21,712 nt of DNA from Anaerolineae bacterium (GTDB lineage: Bacteria; Chloroflexota; Anaerolineae; Aggregatilineales; UBA3940): the NCBI GenBank assembly GCA_016926985.1, contig JAFGNO010000225.1:1-21712 (forward strand). The letters run 5' to 3'. Positions 14,909 to 21,712 of this stretch are shown piece by piece (the first letter of the stretch is position 1; the number at the start of each line of letters is the position of its first letter). Below the pieces are notes generated by a model. The model had not been told where the DNA came from. It saw only the letters and a list, made by a program, of their open reading frames with translations, and did not search any database. Made by a program: the position numbers and the translations under genes.

Positions 14909-16461
14909 TAACAACCGCAGCACCGCGTCGTCGCAGCAGGTTTCCAGTACTGGAAGTACTTGGACTGCTTATGCTACTGGCTACCACTGTTTTGCTGGTC
15001 ACACAGTTGAGCGGCTTCAGTGCCGAACGCCAGCACCTGCCCTACGGCCTAATCCTTGGCGAGGTTCCGGTCAGTGGCCTGTCATTGGCTGAAGCAAAAG
15101 CCAGCGTTGAGCAGGTTTATGGCAATCCGGTCACGATCTACTACCTGGACCAGGAGATCCACCTGTATCCAGATCAGGTTGCATTCCGCGTCGATTCGGA
15201 TGGTATGCTTTCGCGAGCAGATGAGCTTCGAACAGAGGGAACATTCTGGTCGGGTTTCTGGGATTACCTGTGGCGTCGTCCTGAGCAGGCATATCACGTC
15301 GATCTCATTGCCAGTTATTCACCTGAACTGCTTCTGGCCTGGGTCTCTGACCTAGCAACCCGGTACGACCACCCACCAGAACCTGCCGCTATCCGGCTGG
15401 ATACCCTGTCAGTTGAGCCGGGACGCCCTGGCTATACACTGGACCAGGAAGACGCTGTTGAGAAGATCGACGGGGTATTGTTCCAGCCCGTAAGCCGGGT
15501 TGTTGAATTGACGGCGATTGAACAGGGTGCGCCAGAACCGACAATAGACACCCTCAAGGAACTGCTGATAGAGTACCTGGCAAATTCAGGGTTTGAGGGC
15601 GTTGTATCGATGTATGTCATCGATGAAAGCAATGGCGACAGCCTGCAGATCAACCTCGATTTGAGACAGGGCTCCCCATTACCAGTTAACTGTGATATCG
15701 CCTACGCGGGACTGAGCACCATGAAAATCCCGCTGATGGTTGAGTATTACCGGTACCTGGCCTGGGAGCCGTATAACTACGAATTTGACGTTGTCTTGAA
15801 AACAATGACCGAGTCAAGCAACCTCAACGCGAATTTTATGCTGCGCGATATTGGCGGTGACAGCATCTCCAGGGGTACGCAGGTTTTCAACGCCTCAATA
15901 CAGGAATACCTTGGGCTGGAAAATACCTTCATGGTTGCCCCCTACGATGAAGAGGACCCGCCACAATACCGATACTCCCCTGCGCGCGAAGCGGCAGCAA
16001 ACGGCACCTGTATCAATACCAATCCAGACCCGTATATGCAGACTACTGCGGAAGACCTGGCTATGCTGATGGATATGATCTACCAGTGTGCAGAGTATGG
16101 CGGAGGCGGGTTGGTCGCCGCCTATCCAGAGGATATCACGCAGTCAGAATGCCAGACCATGCTTGAGGTGATGGCACTGAATGACGAAGGGCCACTGATT
16201 ATGTCCGGTGTGCCGGTCTATGTGGAAGTGCCACACAAGCATGGTTACACCTATGACACGATATCTGACGCAGGTGTAGTGCTATCCCCGGGCGGGGATT
16301 ATGTGATGGTGATCTTCCTCTGGCAGGATGTCTCCTGGGTTGCGCCACTGGCCTTCCCGGTGATGGAAGGACTATCACATGCAACGTTTAACTACTTCAA
16401 CCCCGACTTGATAGCAGAGCCCCGTCGTGGCTATGCCGATGTGATTAATCCTGAAGGATGA
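14905..16461 (+). CDS. Membrane-anchored serine hydrolase (class A beta-lactamase/PBP-like) with VanW-type N-terminal region
   Basis: The 518-residue protein has an arginine-rich N-terminus, one membrane helix (about 14-36) and then an extracytoplasmic part. Residues about 45-200 resemble the peptidoglycan-binding repeat found before VanW domains (GLILGEVPVSGLSLAEA at 48-64 and a later PGRPGYTLD at 172-180). The C-terminal domain (about 220-500) fits class A beta-lactamases: S271-x-x-K274 in STMK, S304-x-N306 as the SxN motif, and K445-H-G447 where beta-lactamases have KTG or KSG. It could be a peptidoglycan-acting or beta-lactam-binding enzyme, active or degenerate; I see no clear Glu166 equivalent. 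It is coupled to the Nudix gene by a 4-nt overlap and overlaps the convergent phosphatase gene by 17 nt. Confidence 0.76.
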   Translation: MITTAAPRRRSRFPVLEVLGLLMLLATTVLLVTQLSGFSAERQHLPYGLILGEVPVSGLSLAEAKASVEQVYGNPVTIYYLDQEIHLYPDQVAFRVDSDGMLSRADELRTEGTFWSGFWDYLWRRPEQAYHVDLIASYSPELLLAWVSDLATRYDHPPEPAAIRLDTLSVEPGRPGYTLDQEDAVEKIDGVLFQPVSRVVELTAIEQGAPEPTIDTLKELLIEYLANSGFEGVVSMYVIDESNGDSLQINLDLRQGSPLPVNCDIAYAGLSTMKIPLMVEYYRYLAWEPYNYEFDVVLKTMTESSNLNANFMLRDIGGDSISRGTQVFNASIQEYLGLENTFMVAPYDEEDPPQYRYSPAREAAANGTCINTNPDPYMQTTAEDLAMLMDMIYQCAEYGGGGLVAAYPEDITQSECQTMLEVMALNDEGPLIMSGVPVYVEVPHKHGYTYDTISDAGVVLSPGGDYVMVIFLWQDVSWVAPLAFPVMEGLSHATFNYFNPDLIAEPRRGYADVINPEG

Positions 16462-19400
16462 TAGGGGCGCACTGGAGCATCCAGATAGTCAGGTCATCAC
16501 TCTGAGGCGCCCCGCCCACAAATTCATCGATGTTCTGGAGAAGTTTTGCCAGAACACCGTCTGCGCGACCATCGGCCTGCTGGAGCTCCTCCTTCAGACG
16601 CTTTACCCCGTATTGCTCATACTCAGCCGTCATGGCTTCCGTGATCCCATCTGTGTAAACGGTCAGGATATCACCAGGTTCCAGTTTCAGAGTACGCTCT
16701 TCGAGATCGATGGTCTCAAGAACCCCCAGCGCGATTCCCTTACACGGAAGCTCTATAACCGACTGGTCAGCATGTCGATACAGGATGGGCGGATTGTGGC
16801 CGGCGCTGGAATACGTGACCTCCCGCGAGGCAGGATCCCAGATGGCGTAGAAGACGGTCACAAACAAATCTGTTCTGGCGTCATGAAAAAGCAGCTCATT
16901 CACCCTGATAAGCGTATCCCTGGGTGATTTGTGGCTGGCTGCGGCAGCCCGCAGCAGCGTCCTGCATACTGCCATAAACAGTGCTGCCGGCATGCCTTTG
17001 TCAGCAACATCGGCGATCACCAGGCCCCACAAACCATCCGGAAGTTGGAGGAAATCATAGAAATCTCCGCTGACCAGCCGGGCGGCTTCCCAGGCGGCTA
17101 CCATAAACCAGCCGGGAATTGAGGGGGGATGCTCAGGGATAAAGCTAGCCTGGATATTTCGAGCAACCTGAAGTTCCTGTTCCAGCCTTTCCCTTTCGAC
17201 AGCCACCGTTTGAAGCAGGGCTGTCTCAAGAACCGCAGCTGTCTGGTGAGCAATCCCGGTCAAAATCTGCTGAAGCCGACTGTTAGACCCCAGACCCGGG
17301 TTGTCGGCAACCAGGAGCCCGACCGGGCCGCTTTTTGAGCGCAGCGGCAAGCAAACCACACTGGAAGCTGGCAAAAGCTCTGACAGCGGCTCAGGTACGG
17401 GTATCTGATGTCCCGCCCCGGCTTCAAGAGCAATATCTGCGATGCTGAGCAGATCAAGAAGCGGGTACTTATCAACCCTCAGCAATCGATCAGAAAAAGC
17501 CGCATACTGATGGCGAGAAATGCCGTATTGCGCCTTGAGCACATAGCCCTGGTTTTCGCTGTCCCAAGCAAAAATAACGCACCGGTTAACCCCGGCAAGA
17601 AGAGCCGCCAGCCGGGCAATTGTTTCCAGCGATTCGGTCAAATCCGCCTGGGCATTGACCGCTTCAGCTACCTGCAGCAGGACGGTCGTCACATAGGCTT
17701 CTGCCTGCTGCCCGGCATAGAGGCGTGCGTTGCTCAGGGCAACCGCAGCCTGGTTGGCAAAAGCCACAATAGTCTCATCACCATGCTCAAGGAAAAACGG
17801 TGGTGTCCGGTCGGCTATAAGCGCACCTACCAGCTCTCCCCCTACCCTCATTGGAACCAGAATGACATCGCCCGACACCGGGACGGTAATGAGCCGCTCA
17901 AATACCTCGATCAACTGATCGCGAAATTCACTGCTATCCTGCAGGGTCTGTGGGGAAAGTGGATAACGAAAACCAATATAACCCTCCAGGTCCGGCCCAG
18001 TTGTGATATAGAAGCTCGCGATATCGCGATTCTCATTAAGGGTAATCACCCCAGCCGCATTCAATTCAACAACACTGCGCAGCCCCTCAAGAACACCAAC
18101 AAGAACATCTTCATAGTCTAGCTTGGCAGCCAGCCTGCTGCTGCTTGCATGCAATGCATCTGCAAGATGCCGCCTGCGCCGCTCATTAGCATATAACGCC
18201 GCATTACGCATGGCGACAGCGATTGAATCAGCCAATGACTGCATCAAAATCAAATCATCATCCGAAAACCCGCTTATCTCCGTGCTCTGGACATCAAGCA
18301 CGCCCATAACACGGCTCGCCATACTGATGGGTACTGTCAGTTCTGAGCGCGAATCCTCAACACCAGGGCCGGGAATATAATCATCGGACGCGCTGACATC
18401 ACGCGTCAATTCCGGTTTACCGGTGCGTGCCACGTGCGGTATCAGGCCTTTATCGTCAAGCTCGTAGGACAATTCATCGATCAGCCAGCCGATGCTATGA
18501 GCGCCAACCCCCGCCCGGAACACGAGAACATCACCGATTCGGACGAATATGTGCACGCGCTGAAATCCAAAAGCCTCTGCAATCAATTCAACAACGTGAT
18601 CAAGCAGATCGTCCAGGTCGAGAATGGAGACCACCGCCTGGCTTACTTCGATAAGCGCTTCCAGCCGCCTCGCCAGCCGCCGTTCCGCATCGTAAATTTC
18701 TGCCTGCTCAATGGCAAGCGCAAGCTGCGACGCAAGAGTTTCAAGTGCCGAGACATCATCATCTGTAAACCCGTTGACTACCTGGCTTTGCACGTCCAGA
18801 ACACCCAGGATTTTGTCCTCAACCATAAGGGGAAGGGCCACCTCGCTACGAGTCAGCGGGAGCAATCCGGCTTTTTTATAGCGGGGGTCGTTGGCAACAT
18901 TATTTGCCAGCGCAGAGCTGCCGGAACTCGCCGTCCACCCGATCAAACCCTCGCCATATTCGATTTTGATCTCGCGGGCAAATGAAGGATCGGTGCTTGC
19001 CTCTACCGTCAGCAGGTTGTTTTTTAGCGTAAGCACAGACACACAGTAATAGCCAAACGCCTCCCGGGTCAGGGCTACAATTTGCCTGAATATATCCGGC
19101 AGCGGCTGCACTGCAGAGATCTGATTACTCACGCGGGCAATAAGGTGAAGCTGCTCTGCTCGACGAGAGGCATGCTCGTAAAGCTGAGCATGCCTGATGG
19201 CAGAAGCCGCTTGATTGGCCAGGGCAGTCAGCAGCCGTTTATCATTCTCCCTGAATCGCCCTACCTGATAGCTCTGGATTGAGATGATACCTATGGTCGA
19301 TTCCCCGGCAATCATCGGCACAAACAACCCCGAAAGCGGAGGGGAGTCCATTGAGAAAGCTGGCATAGCCGGAAGGTGCGCGCGCTCCGCAATAAAGTCG

Positions 19401-19780
19401 TGTACAAGAAGCGGCTGACCTGATTCGCGAACCCATCCAATTATCCCCTTGTTGCCTGCATCAGGAAAAACTGTAGCCGGCTGGCGTTCACCATCTTTGA
19501 TCCAGATTTTGGCATGATAGTCATCACCATTGAACAAACCAATCTGGAAGTAAGATGTGGGAACAATATCATCTGCCAGGTTATAGGCAAGTTCAACAAG
19601 GCTATCGACATCAAGCTTTGAACGAAGAAACTGCCGCCCTATTTCGTTCAGGCGAACAAGCTCCTCCGCCATGCGCTGACCACGCCGTTTCCCACGCTGA
19701 TACATCAACCAGGCAATCATGGCGAAAAGAATGCCAAAGAAAAAGACTGCTGCGGTTATGATTGTGACAGCCTGCGGCAT
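16445..19780 (-). CDS. Membrane-anchored serine phosphatase with five GAF-like domains and SpoIIE/PP2C domain
   Basis: This 1111-residue sensor phosphatase has one N-terminal membrane helix (about 5-27) and five GAF-like repeats at roughly 50-200, 225-362, 385-530, 555-690 and 710-857. Repeats 2 and 3 keep the repeated phrase GVLDVQS. After a helical linker comes a SpoIIE-type PP2C domain (about 885-1107). Its metal-binding motifs are complete: SGDFYD (904-909), ADVADKG (923-929), YTDGITEA (1042-1049) and SDDLT (1094-1098). It should dephosphorylate the STAS proteins of the same operon on signals sensed by the GAF domains. I chose the ATG at 19780 because AGGTGA (19786-19791) sits 5 nt before it; a GTG at 19789 in frame has no such site. 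It is the last and largest gene of the operon, 16 nt after the previous one. Confidence 0.9.
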   Translation of the reverse strand: MPQAVTIITAAVFFFGILFAMIAWLMYQRGKRRGQRMAEELVRLNEIGRQFLRSKLDVDSLVELAYNLADDIVPTSYFQIGLFNGDDYHAKIWIKDGERQPATVFPDAGNKGIIGWVRESGQPLLVHDFIAERAHLPAMPAFSMDSPPLSGLFVPMIAGESTIGIISIQSYQVGRFRENDKRLLTALANQAASAIRHAQLYEHASRRAEQLHLIARVSNQISAVQPLPDIFRQIVALTREAFGYYCVSVLTLKNNLLTVEASTDPSFAREIKIEYGEGLIGWTASSGSSALANNVANDPRYKKAGLLPLTRSEVALPLMVEDKILGVLDVQSQVVNGFTDDDVSALETLASQLALAIEQAEIYDAERRLARRLEALIEVSQAVVSILDLDDLLDHVVELIAEAFGFQRVHIFVRIGDVLVFRAGVGAHSIGWLIDELSYELDDKGLIPHVARTGKPELTRDVSASDDYIPGPGVEDSRSELTVPISMASRVMGVLDVQSTEISGFSDDDLILMQSLADSIAVAMRNAALYANERRRRHLADALHASSSRLAAKLDYEDVLVGVLEGLRSVVELNAAGVITLNENRDIASFYITTGPDLEGYIGFRYPLSPQTLQDSSEFRDQLIEVFERLITVPVSGDVILVPMRVGGELVGALIADRTPPFFLEHGDETIVAFANQAAVALSNARLYAGQQAEAYVTTVLLQVAEAVNAQADLTESLETIARLAALLAGVNRCVIFAWDSENQGYVLKAQYGISRHQYAAFSDRLLRVDKYPLLDLLSIADIALEAGAGHQIPVPEPLSELLPASSVVCLPLRSKSGPVGLLVADNPGLGSNSRLQQILTGIAHQTAAVLETALLQTVAVERERLEQELQVARNIQASFIPEHPPSIPGWFMVAAWEAARLVSGDFYDFLQLPDGLWGLVIADVADKGMPAALFMAVCRTLLRAAAASHKSPRDTLIRVNELLFHDARTDLFVTVFYAIWDPASREVTYSSAGHNPPILYRHADQSVIELPCKGIALGVLETIDLEERTLKLEPGDILTVYTDGITEAMTAEYEQYGVKRLKEELQQADGRADGVLAKLLQNIDEFVGGAPQSDDLTIWMLQCAPIILQD

Positions 19781-19796
19781 TGGATTCACCTGAAGG

Positions 19797-20330
19797 CTAC
19801 CGTGAGGGCGTAACCGCGTGGCCAGGGAGGCAGTGCTTGACCATCATTAAGCGGTTGGCGCCAGTGCCCGATCGATAGGAAACCCGGTCCATTACCCGAT
19901 GAATTAAGAACAGGCCAAGCCCACCAGGGCTGACCTCTTCAAGGCTTCTGGCAGGAGCTAGATCATCAGACGCATATAGTTGGCGGGGCTCACCATAATC
20001 AGTCAGGACAATGGTAAACGTAGGATTTGCGTACCTGATCAATACCTTGATTGTCCCAGAAGCCTGGTTCTGGTAAGCATGCTGGACAATGTTGGTGCAT
20101 GCTTCGTCTAGCGCCAGCCGGCAGTGAAACAGACACTGCTCCTCAATATCCAGGTCGCGGCAAAACGCCAGGAGATAATTGTACAGAGTGTTGGCACTCT
20201 CAAGGTTGGCAGGCAATCGCACAGTAAGGATTTTGGGCTGGTTCAGCAAAGCTGTCAGGGCGAGTATTCCTATCAAAACGGCAAACGCTGCCATAACAAT
20301 CTGGATATGGAGATCTGTAAGAATAAACAT
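19797..20330 (-). CDS. Membrane-anchored RsbW-like anti-sigma ATPase/serine kinase
   Basis: The 177-residue protein begins with a membrane helix (about 9-29) followed by a GHKL (HATPase) domain of the RsbW/SpoIIAB type. The N box is ALDEACTNIVQHAY (73-86, with Glu76 and Asn80), the G1 box is TDYGEP (110-115) and the G2 box is PGGLGLFLI (135-143). Such kinases bind a target regulator and phosphorylate a STAS antagonist. A membrane helix is unusual, since most RsbW-type proteins are soluble; it would place this kinase next to the membrane-anchored phosphatase encoded 16 nt downstream. No strong ribosome-binding site precedes the ATG, and the previous gene ends 15 nt upstream, suggesting coupled translation. 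Confidence 0.85.
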   Translation of the reverse strand: MFILTDLHIQIVMAAFAVLIGILALTALLNQPKILTVRLPANLESANTLYNYLLAFCRDLDIEEQCLFHCRLALDEACTNIVQHAYQNQASGTIKVLIRYANPTFTIVLTDYGEPRQLYASDDLAPARSLEEVSPGGLGLFLIHRVMDRVSYRSGTGANRLMMVKHCLPGHAVTPSR

Positions 20331-20345
20331 ACCGGTAAGACTGTT

Positions 20346-21149
20346 CTATTGACTATCCAGACGTTTTGACGCACTGGTTGAGTAGTTCACGGCCTCTTCC
20401 AGCGAGTCAAAGATGGTAAAAACCCGTGTGAAACCCATTGTATCCAATACTTCCAATACCGTGTCATTCAGCGAGCCGAGCACCACATCACGATTTTGGG
20501 ACCTGACAATACGCCAGGCCGCTATCAAAGACTTCAATCCCCGGCTGGATATGTAGGTAACTTTCTCCATATCAACCACCAGAGAGATTTCTCTGTCATC
20601 CAATGTTGACAGCAGTGTCTCTTCAAAAAGCTGGGCATTTGCCGAGTCAATACGCCCTTGAGGCCTAATAACCGCCAGATCGGCATCAAGCCATTCAACC
20701 GGATAATATGGCTCGGACGGTTCTGGACTATCAGACAAAATATGCTTGACCATGGTTAACTGATTCCCAGCATCGCTGAACTCAAAACGGACATCGTCCA
20801 TCATTTGGCGCATCAAGTGCAGTCCAATGCCCCCCGGCGTGACCGCGTCCAGATCATCTGCTACCAGTGGAACCGGTACAGCCTCCGGATCAAACGGATC
20901 GCCGCTATCAAGAACCTGTATCACAAACCTGTCGGGCTCTATTTGACAGATAACCGTGATATCACCTATCCCTTCGCCACCATAAGCGTGCTCAATAACA
21001 TTGGTACAGGCTTCATCCACTGCCATCTGGCAGTGGTATGTTTGGGCTTCGCCAAAACCAGCAGCTTCGGCTGCCTCGGCAATGAAGTTTGTTATCAATG
21101 GGATGTTGGAGTAGTAACCGCTAACAACCAACTGGCGCGTCTGTGCCAT
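20346..21149 (-). CDS. RsbW-like kinase fused to a STAS domain
   Basis: This 267-residue protein joins two partner-switching modules. Residues about 5-137 form a GHKL ATPase with N box VDEACTNVIEHAY (44-56, Glu46 and Asn50), G1 box DSGDP (81-85) and G2 box PGGIGLHLM (105-113). A proline- and acid-rich linker (about 138-152) leads to a STAS domain (about 155-258) with the signature region VTYISSRGLKSL (197-208). Aligned to SpoIIAA/RsbV, the phospho-acceptor serine is probably Ser202; the Asp before it in classical proteins is Ser here. Kinase and substrate in one chain allow self-phosphorylation or a closed state. It lies 23 nt after the free STAS gene and 15 nt before the second kinase gene, with no strong ribosome-binding site. 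Confidence 0.88.
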   Translation of the reverse strand: MAQTRQLVVSGYYSNIPLITNFIAEAAEAAGFGEAQTYHCQMAVDEACTNVIEHAYGGEGIGDITVICQIEPDRFVIQVLDSGDPFDPEAVPVPLVADDLDAVTPGGIGLHLMRQMMDDVRFEFSDAGNQLTMVKHILSDSPEPSEPYYPVEWLDADLAVIRPQGRIDSANAQLFEETLLSTLDDREISLVVDMEKVTYISSRGLKSLIAAWRIVRSQNRDVVLGSLNDTVLEVLDTMGFTRVFTIFDSLEEAVNYSTSASKRLDSQ

Positions 21150-21172
21150 GGCAAATGCACCGCAAGCGTGGG

Positions 21173-21505
21173 CTAAAAACTGCCAACTGCGACAACCGGA
21201 TCGTCAAAAATCTGAAAAATCGAGCTGAGACCAGCCAGTTCAAGCACTTCCATAGCACGCTCAGAAGGATTGCAGAGACGGACATCCCCACCGGAGTTCT
21301 TTACTCGCTTGAGGGCTGACACTAACTCGCGGAGGCCTGCGCTGCTCATATAGTCAACACCAGACAAATCAACAACAATATTGACCGTCCCCGCATCAAT
21401 CTGGCCACTGAGTGTCTGACCAAGTTCAGGCGCCGTGCTGCTGTCAATCCGCCCATTAACCTCAACCAGGTCCACACGATTCATCTCTTTAACTGATATA
21501 TGCAT
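21173..21505 (-). CDS. STAS domain anti-anti-sigma factor-like protein
   Basis: The 110-residue protein is a stand-alone STAS domain of the RsbV/SpoIIAA type. It has VEVNGRIDSSTAPEL (14-28) and the phospho-acceptor region VDLSGVDYMSSAGLREL (45-61), where Ser55 aligns with the regulatory serine of RsbV. In the classical scheme, the unphosphorylated protein binds the kinase and frees its partner, and phosphorylation by the kinase stops this. The ATG has a strong GGAGGA site (21511-21516) 5 nt away. It is the first gene of the operon and so may be the most highly expressed component. Its partner could be either kinase of the operon. Confidence 0.9.
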   Translation of the reverse strand: MHISVKEMNRVDLVEVNGRIDSSTAPELGQTLSGQIDAGTVNIVVDLSGVDYMSSAGLRELVSALKRVKNSGGDVRLCNPSERAMEVLELAGLSSIFQIFDDPVVAVGSF

Positions 21506-21561
21506 GTCATTCCTCCGGCAATCGCCTTATTATTGGGTATTCAAATAAAGGTGCATACGGG

Positions 21562-21590
21562 ATTATACAATGGCGAGGAGAGAAGTACAA
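21562..21590 (-). promoter_or_regulatory. Predicted promoter of the partner-switching operon
   Basis: On the minus strand TTGTAC (21585-21590) and a perfect TATAAT (21562-21567) are 17 bp apart. Transcription would start near 21555, leaving a leader of about 50 nt before the STAS gene. Confidence 0.55.
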
Positions 21591-21593
21591 TGG
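21566..21593. repeat. 8-bp direct repeat over the operon promoter
   Basis: TACAATGG occurs at 21566-21573 and again at 21586-21593, exactly 20 bp apart (two helical turns). Each copy covers one promoter box of the leftward operon. It could be a regulator-binding site or chance. Confidence 0.4.
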
Positions 21594-21712
21594 ACTCATT
21601 GTTAGGTCAACCCGTATAGCTGTGGAGCTTCGCAACTATCCATCTGTAGCCTCTCATATTTGCGTGTGATACAATCTCATCGCTGCCGACAAATTCGGGG
21701 CAGAGGCCAGTA
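21594..21712 (+). other. Non-coding edge with a possible rightward promoter and hairpin
   Basis: I see no gene here. An extended -10 motif, TGATACAAT (21667-21675), could start a rightward transcript, though no good -35 box is present. A hairpin with CTGCCGA (21683-21689) and TCGGGGCAG (21695-21703), with a 2-nt bulge, follows close to the window end. Both may belong to a divergent gene outside the window. Confidence 0.3.

Noticed and set aside
17408..18121. 237-codon open frame on the + strand inside the GAF phosphatase gene, with another at 18434-18985
   Set aside because: Both are antisense to a continuous, well-conserved GAF/SpoIIE protein and show no motif or ribosome-binding site.
19781..19789. 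GTG start three codons upstream for the GAF phosphatase
   Set aside because: No ribosome-binding site lies before it, while AGGTGA is 5 nt from the ATG at 19780.
1..21712. CRISPR array, insertion sequence or prophage signature
   Set aside because: I found no regularly spaced direct repeats, transposase-like or integrase-like protein, or flanking inverted repeats; the tRNA gene shows no duplicated 3' end in the window that would mark an attachment site.

Overview
The window looks like a bacterial chromosome segment of moderate GC content. It probably comes from the Chloroflexota (Anaerolineae-like), although this is an inference from gene content and not a marker-gene result. Supporting points are a four-domain ribosomal protein S1 with an acidic tail, a tRNA without an encoded CCA end, DUF2142 and YfhO-type membrane proteins in a glycan locus, and a GAF-rich SpoIIE-type phosphatase next to small ATPase and STAS proteins. 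I saw no insertion sequence, integrase, CRISPR array or clear pseudogene.

Left part (1-5915, + strand): after an upstream terminator hairpin and a promoter there is a compact run of rmd-like reductase, gmd (GDP-mannose 4,6-dehydratase), a phosphohexomutase and a TatD-type nuclease. The first three fit conversion of hexose phosphate and GDP-mannose to GDP-6-deoxyhexose, probably GDP-D-rhamnose; no GDP-mannose pyrophosphorylase is visible. Next comes rpsA with its own promoter and a leader of about 190 nt that carries two hairpins.

Middle part (5916-13682, + strand): a surface-glycan assembly operon starts with a promoter followed directly by a terminator-like hairpin. It then encodes a GT2 glycosyltransferase, a GT4 glycosyltransferase, a DUF2142/GT-C-like membrane protein, a YfhO-family membrane protein and an O-antigen ligase/polymerase. 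Several genes overlap, so translation is probably coupled. The nucleotide-sugar genes on the left may feed these transferases.

Next (13699-16461): a tRNA-Pro(GGG) with its own promoter and a 14-bp trailing hairpin, a convergent SCP2-domain gene, and a + strand pair in which a Nudix hydrolase overlaps by 4 nt a membrane-anchored serine hydrolase of the class A beta-lactamase/PBP type with a VanW-like N-terminal region.

Right part (16445-21590, - strand): a four-gene partner-switching signalling operon reads leftward from one promoter. It encodes a STAS anti-anti-sigma-like protein, an RsbW-like kinase fused to a STAS domain, a second RsbW-like kinase anchored by a membrane helix, and a membrane-anchored phosphatase with five GAF-like sensor repeats and a SpoIIE/PP2C domain. 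No sigma factor lies in the window. This operon, especially the kinase-STAS fusion, is the least ordinary system here. The last 120 bases hold no gene, but they have a possible rightward extended -10 promoter and a hairpin at the edge.
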